Shown in pieces: positions 38,459 through 48,901 of a stretch of DNA of 64,000 nt. Each line of letters begins with the position of its first letter. Within the stretch, counting starts at the first letter, position 1. Below the pieces are notes generated by a model. It did no database searches. It was given only the letters and a program-made list of their open reading frames with translations, and was not told the origin of the DNA. The DNA lies in contig NC_090132.1 of assembly GCF_040581485.1 (NCBI RefSeq), positions 11,419,001 through 11,483,000 on the forward strand, read 5' to 3'. The translations under genes and the position numbers were made by a program. Source of the DNA: Linepithema humile (taxonomy: Eukaryota > Arthropoda > Insecta > Hymenoptera > Formicidae).

Positions 38459-40477
38459 ATGTCTACGAAAACAAAAATGACGTTGAAACCAGATCAGAAA
38501 AATATTATTGCTCAAGGTGAGTGGTTAAATGATGAACATATGGATCATTTTAACCAACTTTTAAGAAATTGCTCAGATTATAGACCTGAAGGAACATGGA
38601 AAATACAACTTCCTCAGTTTATAGAACCTGTATCAGAAAATAAGAAACATATACAGATATTATTCAGTTCAAATAATCATTGGGTATGTGGTTATTATAA
38701 TAGAAAAAATATATTTATCTATGATTCATTCAATATGAAAAAATTGCACAAAGATCATGAACAATTTTTGAGACGGTTATTTCCATTTTATTCTTTTAAT
38801 GAACGGCCTGTCAAATTTCCTATTGTGCAAAGTCAACTGAATTGTAGCGATTGCGGTGTTTTTGCAATAGCTTTTGCAATTTCATTGTTATTTCATATTA
38901 AACCTGAGAAAGTGAGGTATGATCACAGCTTAATGCGTTCACATTTAATAACAATTTTTGAATCTAATGTGATTGAGCACTTTCCCCAAGATTTAAATTA
39001 TGGTGTTCCTCAAAAAGTACTTTTATTAACGTTAATAAGAGAAAGAGAAGTTAAAGCAACTCGTTTATATATAAAACGTCAGAATAAGAAAAACGAAAAT
39101 AAATGCAATCAAGAAGTTACTAAAACAAAAATGTCCAGAGAAATAGGAAAACAGATGACACTGTCATCAGATCAGAAAAATATTATTGCTCAAGGTGAGT
39201 GGTTAAATGATGAACATATGGATCATTTTAACCAATTTTTAAGAAATTGCTCAGATTATAGACCTGAAGGAACATGGAAAATACAACTTCCTCAGTTTAT
39301 AGAACCTGTATCAGAAAATAAGAAACATATACAGATATTATTCAGTTCAAATAATCATTGGGTATGTGGTTATTATAATAGAAAAAATATATTTATCTAT
39401 GATTCATTCAATATGAAAAAATTGCATAAAGATCATGAACAATTTTTGAGACGGTTATTTCCATTTTATTCTTTTGATAAGCGGCCTGTCAAATTTCCTA
39501 TTGTGCAAAGCCAATCGAATTGTAGCGATTGCGGTGTTTTTGCAATAGCTTTTGCAATTTCATTGTTATTTCATATTAAACCTGAGAAAGTGAGGTATGA
39601 TCACAGTTTAATGCGCTCACATTTAATAACAATTTTTGAATCTAATGTGATTGAGCACTTTCCCCAAGATTTAAATTATGGTATTCCTCAAAAAGTGCTT
39701 CCATTAACACTGATAAGAAAAAGAGAAGTTAAAGCAACTCGTTTATATATGAAACGTCAAAAAGAGACAGAGCAACAAAAAGCAAATCAATTACAAAAAA
39801 GTGGCGAATTTAAAAAAAAATTAAATAAGAAAAATGAAAATGAACATAATAATGAAGAACGATATAAACAAAATGTAGAAAACATTTCTGCTCTAAAACG
39901 GCGTCAATATGAAAATAATTTGGAAGAAAATTGCAGTAAAAGGCAGTGTCTATATGAAAATGATCCGAAAAAACGTCAACATGAAAATGATTTGGAAAAT
40001 AATCATGCTAAAAAGATGCGATATGAAATAAATTCTGTTAGGCAATACACATGTCATGCTATAGTCTCGCAAAACGAGAAGAAAGAAGAAAAAAAAAAAG
40101 AAAATAAAAGCATCAAATTTGTAAACAAATGTAATGTAGCAAAAAAAATTATTAAAAAATATAAAAATTTTCGGTGTCAAAGTTCTAAAACTTTAAAATT
40201 TCAGAATTCTTTGACAGTAATTAAGAAAAATATTGTTGAAAAATTAAATATTAAAGGTGAAATTGAAAAACAATTAGAAGCTGATAAAATAATACGTTGG
40301 TGTATGCATATTAAGAACGGTTATATTCGCAAGATGTATAGCATGTTAGCTACACTTAAAAAGAAATCAGAAGTCTTCTTGACTCTTGTCGATAAGTGTT
40401 GCGGATTTGATGAAAAATTAGATGCATTATGTGGAATATATCTAGACATACAGCTTCATCTGAAAATTACTTTATAG
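38459..40477 (+). CDS. Helitron polyprotein part 1: two tandem Ulp1/C48 SUMO-protease domains
   Basis: The ATG at 38459 follows an AT-rich leader and the Cys-coding repeats. Two copies of one domain lie 678 bp (226 codons) apart and are nearly identical in DNA. Each has HWVCGYY (catalytic His), FIYDSFN (Asp), a Gln and NCSDCGVFAIAFA (Cys), so both Ulp1-type cysteine proteases look complete. Such domains cleave SUMO or related modifiers. The remaining C-terminal half is Lys/Asn/Glu-rich with QYEN...KRQ repeats and ends in a conserved-looking helical segment (IRWCMHIKNGYIRKMYSML). The frame is lost near 40440 and continues in the next piece. Confidence 0.88.
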   Translation: MSTKTKMTLKPDQKNIIAQGEWLNDEHMDHFNQLLRNCSDYRPEGTWKIQLPQFIEPVSENKKHIQILFSSNNHWVCGYYNRKNIFIYDSFNMKKLHKDHEQFLRRLFPFYSFNERPVKFPIVQSQLNCSDCGVFAIAFAISLLFHIKPEKVRYDHSLMRSHLITIFESNVIEHFPQDLNYGVPQKVLLLTLIREREVKATRLYIKRQNKKNENKCNQEVTKTKMSREIGKQMTLSSDQKNIIAQGEWLNDEHMDHFNQFLRNCSDYRPEGTWKIQLPQFIEPVSENKKHIQILFSSNNHWVCGYYNRKNIFIYDSFNMKKLHKDHEQFLRRLFPFYSFDKRPVKFPIVQSQSNCSDCGVFAIAFAISLLFHIKPEKVRYDHSLMRSHLITIFESNVIEHFPQDLNYGIPQKVLPLTLIRKREVKATRLYMKRQKETEQQKANQLQKSGEFKKKLNKKNENEHNNEERYKQNVENISALKRRQYENNLEENCSKRQCLYENDPKKRQHENDLENNHAKKMRYEINSVRQYTCHAIVSQNEKKEEKKKENKSIKFVNKCNVAKKIIKKYKNFRCQSSKTLKFQNSLTVIKKNIVEKLNIKGEIEKQLEADKIIRWCMHIKNGYIRKMYSMLATLKKKSEVFLTLVDKCCGFDEKLDALCGIYLDIQLHLKITL

Positions 40478-42444
40478 AGTCCACATATCATAATGTAATT
40501 TTTGAGGAGTCTTTAATAATGAATATGGAAGGACAAGTTGTAAATGTATTACCTTTGACAATAGCACAAGCAAAAAAATCGTGGACGTGTAGTACTACCT
40601 GTAAAACTGACAATCCAGTTTTACTTGAACGGTATCAAAAATTTCTTGAAACTGTTAGTACATGTACTGTAAAAAATATACTTACATTGATAGAAAATAT
40701 TCATACGTGTACAGTAAAAACTTCGAATATGAAATTGGGTCATGCACTGAGTTGTTATAGTAATTTCACTCTTTGTAAAGCAATGTTTATACCTATTCTA
40801 TTGTTATCGCCTCATTTTCCAAAAGTGAGAAATATGATGAGTTCAGTTTATCGACTTATAAGTTTTTATAAAAAAATGTTGAGTTTAGATAAAGCATTAA
40901 ATTGTGCTGATTTGGACACGTTAAATAAAATTGTAATTGCTGCACAAGAAAAGGCAGATATACACAAACGTCAGCAAACCGATGCAATTATGAGTGATGA
41001 TGATATCTTTTCCAAATATGAAAATGCGTTTAAGGCCTTGAAAAAACGTCTAATAGACACACCGCGTTATGCTTGTGTGTCATGCGAAAAACTTTGTTAT
41101 AAGAAAAATGTTTCTGAAGTTGGAAAGATTACAGCAAAAATAGACAATCCAGTTTGGAAAGATTTAATGGCACACGTGGAGAAACAACAAATTAATCCAC
41201 AATACATATGTATTTATTGTAAACAAAAATTTTGTAACAATATGACGCCTGCTTATTGCATCTTCAATAAGCTTTTCACTGATAATGTGCCTAAAGTAAT
41301 ATCATCTCTTAACGCATTTGAAAAGATTCTTATACAGAGAGCTAAAGCATTTCAAACTGTTGTTAAAATGGGAACTGTTATCAACAATAAATTACCTGAA
41401 AGGCAAATGGTACAAAAAGTTAAAGGTAGAACATTTCATTTACCACTTCCTATGCAAGAGACATTAAACAAATTATGTTCTAATACTGATGCGATAAATA
41501 TCAATCATGAATTATATATTTTAGTGAGAGGTATTCCCACAAAGTCAAAAATTATCTGGGAAGAAATGGTAAATGTTAAAAAAGTATTTGATGCGTTAAT
41601 TTGGTTGAAGAATAATAATCCTTTCTATGCTGAAATAATATTACCTGATACTCATGATGATTTATGTTTCAAAACATTAAATAATAATCTGGAATTTCAA
41701 ATACAAGAGGACGAAGTTGTGGAAGAAGATGAAAATGCTACAAAAGATATATCGGATGAGGAACATGTGTCATCGAGTAATAATTTAGGAACCGAAATGC
41801 AAGGAACGAAAAATCTTAAAGATGCTGCATTGAATCAGCACGAGGCAATGCTAACTCAGGTTATCGATGAAACTGATGGTTATTATGAGCAATATACTAT
41901 ATATCCTTTATATGAAAAAAGAGAAAATAAAACTGCAACGGCTTTATATCAAATGCTGAAAGTTCAAGATTTACCTTTGGATAATCGTGAAAAATGTTTG
42001 GATATGTTGTGTTTTCCAGATTTATATCCTTTTGGTATAAATGGGCAGCATGAAACTAGGACGGTTAAGCTTCATGACCATGAATTTATTAAATGTCGTT
42101 TGATGTCTAAACATCCACAGTTTAGATTAAATCAACAATACTTATTTTTTTTGTTAAACAATGCAAATATGCGTCAATTAAGTCGTGGAATTTTTCATAA
42201 AATGCATGTAACTAATCCACAAGACAGTTTTACGGTTACGGAATATTTACGCGCAATGGCCAATGGACAGTTAGAATCTGATTTGAGCACTATTTTTGCG
42301 ACATTAAAGAATACGCAACAATTCTGGATGAAACCGAGAAATAATTTAGATTGTATGACACGACATTACGGACCTGCAACGTGGTTTTTAACATTAAGTC
42401 TGAATGGTTATGGGAAGAATTGGGTGAATATATTCGTGAAGTAA
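40429..42444 (+). CDS. Helitron polyprotein part 2: zinc-finger region and Helitron-like N domain
   Basis: The piece begins in the frame that continues part 1 (SRHTASSENYF...). It contains two Cys-pair regions, RYACVSCEKLCYKK (about 41063) and YICIYCKQKFCNN (about 41204), then a linker rich in Asp/Glu. The Helitron_like_N region follows: CLDMLCFPDLYPFGINGQHE (about 41997), KHPQFRLNQQYLFFLLNN (about 42109) and RHYGPATWFLTLS (about 42361). The frame is lost at about 42397 by an indel of one or two bases and resumes in the overlapping piece. These regions act in binding and processing transposon ends together with the Rep nuclease. Confidence 0.85.
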   Translation: MWNISRHTASSENYFIESTYHNVIFEESLIMNMEGQVVNVLPLTIAQAKKSWTCSTTCKTDNPVLLERYQKFLETVSTCTVKNILTLIENIHTCTVKTSNMKLGHALSCYSNFTLCKAMFIPILLLSPHFPKVRNMMSSVYRLISFYKKMLSLDKALNCADLDTLNKIVIAAQEKADIHKRQQTDAIMSDDDIFSKYENAFKALKKRLIDTPRYACVSCEKLCYKKNVSEVGKITAKIDNPVWKDLMAHVEKQQINPQYICIYCKQKFCNNMTPAYCIFNKLFTDNVPKVISSLNAFEKILIQRAKAFQTVVKMGTVINNKLPERQMVQKVKGRTFHLPLPMQETLNKLCSNTDAININHELYILVRGIPTKSKIIWEEMVNVKKVFDALIWLKNNNPFYAEIILPDTHDDLCFKTLNNNLEFQIQEDEVVEEDENATKDISDEEHVSSSNNLGTEMQGTKNLKDAALNQHEAMLTQVIDETDGYYEQYTIYPLYEKRENKTATALYQMLKVQDLPLDNREKCLDMLCFPDLYPFGINGQHETRTVKLHDHEFIKCRLMSKHPQFRLNQQYLFFLLNNANMRQLSRGIFHKMHVTNPQDSFTVTEYLRAMANGQLESDLSTIFATLKNTQQFWMKPRNNLDCMTRHYGPATWFLTLSLNGYGKNWVNIFVK

Positions 42445-44669
42445 ATGGATGGTGTGATTCTTCCGTATGCACTAGTGTACTTGTTGCCAGAGATCCTGTA
42501 TCAACATCAAGATTTCTCGATAATACGTTTCGTGCGATGCTTGACTTTATTTGTTCCAAAGATCATCCGATCGGAGAAGTTACTCATTATTTTTGGCGAC
42601 GAGAATATCAAGGTAGAGGCATACAACATTTTCATTTATTAATTTGGATAAAAAATGCTCCGATCCTTGGTGAATCTTCTATTGAAGAAGTTTCCAAATT
42701 TATCTTAAAATATATAAGCTGTAAAATGCCAGATCGAAATATTTCACCACTATTGTACAAACGTGTCAATACTCATCAACGACATAAACATAATAATTAC
42801 TGTCTCCGTTCTAAAAAAGTTGAACGTAAAGTTATTCGGATATGTCGTTTTGGATTTCCTCGTCCTGTTACTGAATCGTTACATATAAGAGATATTACAA
42901 GTGCCATAGCAGGCAGAAAGCAATTAAAACATAAAAGTAGGCTTTATGATCTTCCGCGGACTGAAGATGAAAAAGATATTAATGATTACAATCCTGCTCT
43001 TTTTACTGCGTGGGAAGGAAATATGGATATACAATTTATTGGCGAAAAGTCGACACTGCTTACCTGGTACATTACTAAATATATGAATAAAGCAGGAAAA
43101 TGTGAATTATCCGATACTATTATTAACAGTAAAAATAATATGAATAAATCATTGGCGAGCTATCTTTGGAGTATTGCCTTGCGATTTACGAGTAATAGAG
43201 AATGTGGAGCTCTTGAAGCAGCTGATACATTACTGAGTATTTTTTTATGTGGAACTGATCCAAATACAACTATTAGATGGTTAGATGTTAATCGAATAAG
43301 ATGTAGAAAATTAAAAACTCGTCAAGTGCTTGAAGCACTGGAACTTGAAGATCCTTCTTCGACAGATATATTTTGTGAATCTTGGATAGATAATCACTAT
43401 CCACAGAGACCAAAAGAATTGGAACATATGTCTCTTTATGAATTTGCAAAATGGTTTGATATCACAAAAATCAAACCACGAAATGAATTGGTTGAATTCT
43501 ATGAATTTAATGATAGGTATCTCAGACGACGACAGCGTGGATATCTTATTAATCATTATAAATTTAATCCTAATACACAACCAGAAAAGTATTTCTTTTC
43601 ATTATTACTTTTGTTCCAACCATGGAGAGAATTTGAAGAGATTAGAAATGGATGTAATACATACGCTGCATCATTTCACACGGTAAAACTACATCTAACG
43701 GAAGCATTACAATATCATGAAAAACTAGAAGAATTGCAAAAAGCATTTGACACTGCTAATGAGTTAGTTCAGCAATATTTAGATGAAGTAAAAAAACAAC
43801 ATGAGTCACAGGATGATCCTGACAATCCAATAGGTGTTCAAAATATAATAGAAGCCGGTGAAGCGATGCAAGATTTTAAGGATCTCTGTGATAAGAATAA
43901 AAAAATCGATGTATTAGAAATGATCGAGAAATTAAATATGGATCAAAAAAGAGTATTCGACAGAGTTATTACCACTGTAGAATCAGATGATTCAAGATTG
44001 CGATTATACGTTAGTGGAGAAGGTGGTACTGGAAAAAGTTATTTAATTAAAACTATTAGATGTTGGATAAAAGAAAATCTAAAGAAAGATACTGCTGTAG
44101 CAGCACCTACCGGTATAGCAGCGTTTAATATTGATGGTTTGACAATTCATAGATTGCTTCAATTACCTGTTGAACATGGTAGTACTCCTGTATATAGACA
44201 ATTGTCTGATCATGTGTTGAAACTTTTACGAGAGGAGCTTGATGATGTTATTCTTTTTATAATTGATGAAGTATCAATGATATCTAATTTGACTCTAATG
44301 TACATACATCTTCGATTGTTTGAAATATTTGGTTCCATTGATTGCCCTGATGGTTGGTTTGGCAAAAAGCATATTCTTCTCTTTGGAGATTTGCTTCAAT
44401 TACCTCCTGTATATGAAGATTCTGTTTTTGTAGATTTGTCAAAAGAAAAATTTGATAAATATATCGGTTGCCTAGGGAATGTGAATTTGTGGAAAACATT
44501 ATTTGATTACGATGAATTGAAAATTAATATGCGCCAGCAAGGAGATACGTCTTATCGCGATTTATTGTCAAGAATTCGTATTGGTTTATTAACAAAGTCT
44601 GATTGTGAAATGCTAGAAAGTAGAAAAATGTCTTTTAAGGGAGATTCCTTCGCGCGCGCGCGAGTCTAG
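42351..44669 (+). CDS. Helitron polyprotein part 3: HUH Rep nuclease and PIF1-like helicase (motifs I-III)
   Basis: The true continuation starts near 42400 (EWLWEELGEYIREVNGW). The HUH motif is HFH in GIQHFHLLIW (about 42623-42646) and the two-tyrosine motif is WYITKYMNK (about 43066-43090). These make the single-strand nuclease of rolling-circle transposition. The SF1 helicase begins at about 43940: Walker A GEGGTGKS (about 44017), APTGIAAFNIDG, Walker B FIIDEVSM (about 44257) and FGDLLQLPPV. The frame ends at a TAG after FARARV because of a change in a CGCGCGCGCG run at 44651-44662. The rest of the helicase is in the next piece. Confidence 0.9.
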   Translation: MYDTTLRTCNVVFNIKSEWLWEELGEYIREVNGWCDSSVCTSVLVARDPVSTSRFLDNTFRAMLDFICSKDHPIGEVTHYFWRREYQGRGIQHFHLLIWIKNAPILGESSIEEVSKFILKYISCKMPDRNISPLLYKRVNTHQRHKHNNYCLRSKKVERKVIRICRFGFPRPVTESLHIRDITSAIAGRKQLKHKSRLYDLPRTEDEKDINDYNPALFTAWEGNMDIQFIGEKSTLLTWYITKYMNKAGKCELSDTIINSKNNMNKSLASYLWSIALRFTSNRECGALEAADTLLSIFLCGTDPNTTIRWLDVNRIRCRKLKTRQVLEALELEDPSSTDIFCESWIDNHYPQRPKELEHMSLYEFAKWFDITKIKPRNELVEFYEFNDRYLRRRQRGYLINHYKFNPNTQPEKYFFSLLLLFQPWREFEEIRNGCNTYAASFHTVKLHLTEALQYHEKLEELQKAFDTANELVQQYLDEVKKQHESQDDPDNPIGVQNIIEAGEAMQDFKDLCDKNKKIDVLEMIEKLNMDQKRVFDRVITTVESDDSRLRLYVSGEGGTGKSYLIKTIRCWIKENLKKDTAVAAPTGIAAFNIDGLTIHRLLQLPVEHGSTPVYRQLSDHVLKLLREELDDVILFIIDEVSMISNLTLMYIHLRLFEIFGSIDCPDGWFGKKHILLFGDLLQLPPVYEDSVFVDLSKEKFDKYIGCLGNVNLWKTLFDYDELKINMRQQGDTSYRDLLSRIRIGLLTKSDCEMLESRKMSFKGDSFARARV

Positions 44670-44670
44670 A

Positions 44671-46296
44671 TTGAATGAATTATGTGATTTTATTAATAAT
44701 TTGCCATCAGACACCGTTTGTTTACTGCCCACTTGTCATATGTGTGATGTTTTAAATTCTGCAATGTTAAGTCGTATTGCTTCCAAAGAAATATTATTAA
44801 TTGCTGATGATATAATTGATTGTGTTCCATATCTAAAAAATAAAGTATTAAAAGTGTTGGCACATAATGATGATGATAATTCTAAAACAGCTGGACTTTC
44901 GAAAAAAATTGTTATAAAAATTGAGGCAAAAGTGATGATAAGGCGTAATATTGATGCTAGTTTGGGTCTTGTAAATGGTACAATTGCTAAAGTCATTTCA
45001 GTTGTACAAGATGTGTCTACTGGTTCTGTAGAAAAAATCAAGATTCTTTTGCCATCAGGTAAAGAATATTTTATTGAGAGAGTGAGTGTTAAATTTGCAA
45101 TAATGGAAAAAGCATATGTTATTAGAAGACAATTTCCATTGTGTTTGAGTTATGGAATTACTGTTCATAAAAGCCAAGGACTAAGTTTGCAAAATGCTAT
45201 TATGGATATAGGTAATTCTGTATTTAATCACGGCCAAATTTATGTTGCATTGTCACGATTAACATCTTTAGATGGGTTACATTTAATTAATTTTGACCCT
45301 TCATCTATAGTAGCTAGTGAGGAAGCTATTATTGAATATAATCGATTAAAACGAACATATAAACCAGAAACAGAAATAATTTCTGTTTTGAATGAAAAAT
45401 ATCGTAAGGTAAAAGATATTTTATGGGTAGAGCCAAAAGTAATTAGTTCTGTTCAAGAGTCACATGAAATAGTTCGAAAAAATACTGCTGAGTTCATGCA
45501 TGGTTTTCAAAATACAGATGAGGTTTCATGTTATGCAAATGCAGTGTTGCAATGTCTGTTAAATTTTAATGTTATTAGAAAGCAAATATTTGATCATGAT
45601 AAATCAAATGTTTTAGGTATATTAATGCATCAATATGAAAACAAATTGCCTAACTTAAATACATACGTAATACGGCAATGTTTAGGAGAATTTTTTTCAA
45701 ATAGCGTTAAACGGGATGCATGTGATTTTTTTATAGCTCTTTGTACAAAATACGATTATATAAAAAGTTTAGTCGAGCATCAAGTCACTTCCGTTAAACG
45801 ATGCAAAAATTGTAATAATATAACGACTATTGTTAATAATAATATCCTTCTTTCAATTCCTGTTAATAAGTGGAAGAAAAAAAGTTTAGATCTTAATGAA
45901 TTATTTAATGCAATGTTTTCTCATTATCAATTACAGAACGAATCATGTGATAATTGCACAGGAAATAACATATTATGTAAAAGTGAATTTACCTCAGTCA
46001 GAGATATAATTGTTATTCATTTAGTATCAATTCAAAACGGTATACAATCAACAGATAAGTTTACTTTGCGTGCTGTTCCAACAACTAAAATAAATATTGT
46101 TGGACAATTTTATAAAGTAATGAGTGCTATATTCCATCATGGATCATGTATCGAAAAAGGTCACTACACAAGTATATGTAGAGAAGCAATATCTAACACT
46201 TGGATTGAAGCTGACGATGCACAAATTAAAAAAAGACAATGGCCTAGAGGCGCTAAAGGAATCAGTATCATTTTCTTACAGAAAATTGATAAGTAA
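44671..46296 (+). CDS. Helitron polyprotein part 4: helicase C-terminus fused to a ubiquitin-specific protease (USP) domain
   Basis: Residues 1 to about 225 complete the PIF1-like helicase (KVMIRRNID...GLVNGT, LCLSYGITVHKSQG, IYVALSRLTSLDGL). A linker follows, then a USP/UCH domain from about residue 275: Cys box HGFQNTDEVSCYANAVLQCL (catalytic Cys near 45529), a zinc finger with CKNC and CDNC pairs, and His box EKGHYTSICR (near 46160), ending WIEADDAQ...SIIFLQK. Both catalytic boxes look intact, so deubiquitinase activity is plausible. A direct fusion of helicase and USP is unusual for Helitrons as I know them. Confidence 0.88.
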   Translation: MNELCDFINNLPSDTVCLLPTCHMCDVLNSAMLSRIASKEILLIADDIIDCVPYLKNKVLKVLAHNDDDNSKTAGLSKKIVIKIEAKVMIRRNIDASLGLVNGTIAKVISVVQDVSTGSVEKIKILLPSGKEYFIERVSVKFAIMEKAYVIRRQFPLCLSYGITVHKSQGLSLQNAIMDIGNSVFNHGQIYVALSRLTSLDGLHLINFDPSSIVASEEAIIEYNRLKRTYKPETEIISVLNEKYRKVKDILWVEPKVISSVQESHEIVRKNTAEFMHGFQNTDEVSCYANAVLQCLLNFNVIRKQIFDHDKSNVLGILMHQYENKLPNLNTYVIRQCLGEFFSNSVKRDACDFFIALCTKYDYIKSLVEHQVTSVKRCKNCNNITTIVNNNILLSIPVNKWKKKSLDLNELFNAMFSHYQLQNESCDNCTGNNILCKSEFTSVRDIIVIHLVSIQNGIQSTDKFTLRAVPTTKINIVGQFYKVMSAIFHHGSCIEKGHYTSICREAISNTWIEADDAQIKKRQWPRGAKGISIIFLQKIDK

Positions 46297-46586
46297 TTGT
46301 TGATATTATTTGAGTATTGGTCGTATCTTGTTGGATTAAAGCTGATTTATATTAGAAAAACGTAATGGCATAGAATTCATATAACATTTATATAATTTTG
46401 TATTTATTTTTGTAACATAATCAACAAAGAAGACCGTTGTATCTTGCATACTAAAAATACGACGGGGGTGGTGGTGGGTTATTTTTAGCAAAATCTAATT
46501 AATATTTAATTATTATATATTAAATAATAAACTTTTTAAAAAAGCTGTAATATTATTTAAAAAAATAAGTGATATCCAAGAAAAAT
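46297..46586. other. Downstream flank of the Helitron, no gene seen
   Basis: AT-rich except a G-rich stretch (GGGGGTGGTGGTGGG) at 46465-46480. No clear CTRR-ending hairpin was found by eye. Confidence 0.5.
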
Positions 46587-48888
46587 TACCTTTTTAAAAA
46601 AAAGGTAAAAAAAAAAGGCGCCAAGTTCACGCCCTATAAAAAAAAACCTATTAAAAAAAATGTATATATTAAAATCCTATCAAAAAAAAACCTATTAAAA
46701 AAAATGTCGTATATATTAAGAATCTTTCAAAAAAAAAAAAAAAATTTTATCAAAGAAATGTATATATTAAAAAACCTTGAAAAAAACTGTTGTATTTATT
46801 TTAAAAACTACAAAATATGCATTCTACAAAAAAATGTGATATCAGAAAATGACGCCAAGTAGGACTAAAGAACTAGGGAAAAAGTTGTTCACTATTTCTA
46901 TGAAAACTCTTGCACATAAAGCTATCAAATTTCAAAATATTACAAAATCTTAAAAAAAATACTATATATTATATATATTGGCTTAGTTTACACCTATTGT
47001 TTAGTACACGTACCAAGTATATTAAATCTGTTTTTTTGATTGGTGTACATTTTACCCTAAATAGTTTAAACCAATCGGAGAAGCAGATTTATTCTGATTA
47101 ATGTTACATAGTTTAAACCCGGATTTACAATGCCCATTCTACAATAAGCCGTAAGTCATAAAGTCGTAAGAAATTGACCAATCACAGTCGATGAATTTTT
47201 CTGTGATTTATCTGTCATTGGTCAATTTCTTACAATGGCTTATTGTAGAATGGGCACAATAGGTGTAGTAAGCTTTAAGCTGTAAAAAATTGATCCCTCA
47301 CAAAGCATAGAATAATCGACTGTGATTGGTCAATTTCTTACGACTTAAAACTTACATTTATTATAAATCCGGGCTAACCCAATCAAAGAAGCAGATTTAG
47401 TTCTTGTTAACGTTAGATAGTTTCAACCAATCGGAGAAGCAGATTTGGTACTTGGTACGTATACTAAACGATCAGTGTAAACTAATAAAAATAAATACGT
47501 TACTACGTAAAAAATAAAAAATAAAAATATTTCATTAAAAAATAAAAAAATATATTTAAAAAATTAAAATTTAAAAATAAAAAATAAAAATATTTAATTA
47601 AAAAATAAAAAAATTATTTAAAAAATTAAAATTTAAAAATATTTTTTTTTAAAATGCAAAAAAAACTTGGCGATGCTACACTGAAGTATGATACACATGA
47701 TGTTAATTACATTACATTTTATTAATATTTATTATTATCAAATTTATTACATTATATTAATTATTACATTATTATCTATTTTTATTGTTTTATATTTTAA
47801 GGTGTAGCATCGCCAAGTTTTTTTTGCATTTAAAAAAAAAATATTTTTAAATTTTAATTTTTTAAATAATTTTTTTATTTTTCAATTAAATATTTTTATT
47901 TTTTATTTTTAAATTTTAATTTTTTCAATATATTTTTTTATTTTTTAATTAAATATTTTTATTTTTTATTTTTTACGTAGTAACGTATTTATTTTTATTA
48001 GTTTACACTGATCGTTTAGTATACGTACCAAGTACCAAATCTGCTTCTCCGATTGGTTGAAACTATCTAACGTTAACAAGAACTAAATCTGCTTCTTTGA
48101 TTGGGTTAGCCCGGATTTATAATAAATGTAAGTTTTAAGTCGTAAGAAATTGACCAATCACAGTCGATTATTCTATGCTTTGTGAGGGATCAATTTTTTA
48201 CAGCTTAAAGCTTACTACACCTATTGTGCCCATTCTACAATAAGCCATTGTAAGAAATTGACCAATGACAGATAAATCACAGAAAAATTCATCGACTGTG
48301 ATTGGTCAATTTCTTACGACTTTATGACTTACGGCTTATTGTAGAATGGGCATTGTAAATCCGGGTTTAAACTATGTAACATTAATCAGAATAAATCTGC
48401 TTCTCCGATTGGTTTAAACTATTTAGGGTAAAATGTACACCAATCAAAAAAACAGATTTAATATACTTGGTACGTGTACTAAACAATAGGTGTAAACTAA
48501 GCCAATATATATAATATATAGTATTTTTTTTAAGATTTTGTAATATTTTGAAATTTGATAGCTTTATGTGCAAGAGTTTTCATAGAAATAGTGAACAACT
48601 TTTTCCCTAGTTCTTTAGTCCTACTTGGCGTCATTTTCTGATATCACATTTTTTTGTAGAATGCATATTTTGTAGTTTTTAAAATAAATACAACAGTTTT
48701 TTTCAAGGTTTTTTAATATATACATTTCTTTGATAAAATTTTTTTTTTTTTTGAAAGATTCTTAATATATACATTTTTTTTAATAGGTTTTTTTTTGATA
48801 GGATTTTAATATATACATTTTTTTTAATAGGTTTTTTTTTATAGGGCGTGAACTTGGCGCCTTTTTTTTACCTTTTTTTTAAAAAGTA
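46587..48888. mobile_element. 2.3-kb palindromic foldback element, arms about 1.09 kb, flanked by TA
   Basis: The left arm (46589-47681) and right arm (47802-48886) are near-perfect inverted copies around a 120-bp spacer. TA at 46587-46588 and 48887-48888 fits a TA target duplication, as for Tc1/mariner-type foldbacks. Both arms contain smaller hairpins: CCCATTCTACAATAAGCC (about 47133/47235), and the GTAGTAAGCTTTAAGC MITE also found at 35432-35573. A 63-codon frame is identical in both arms but looks incidental. No transposase is encoded. Confidence 0.92.
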
Positions 48889-48901
48889 CTAGCGTACCGG
48901 A

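Larger units (their letters stand above)
38200..46500 (+). mobile_element. Helitron-like rolling-circle transposon with Ulp1 and USP protease domains (ends not resolved)
   Basis: The internal region is defined by the Rep (HUH, two-Tyr) and PIF1-type helicase unique to Helitrons. All coding pieces are on the plus strand, and their overlaps suggest one original ~2.6 kb-codon frame broken at about 40440, 42397 and 44655. I could not find an unambiguous 5' TC or 3' CTRR hairpin terminus, so the outer limits are approximate. Confidence 0.85.

Noticed and set aside
46910..48573. Identical 63-codon frames in both palindrome arms
   Set aside because: Identity is due to the inverted repeat and no domain or promoter is seen.
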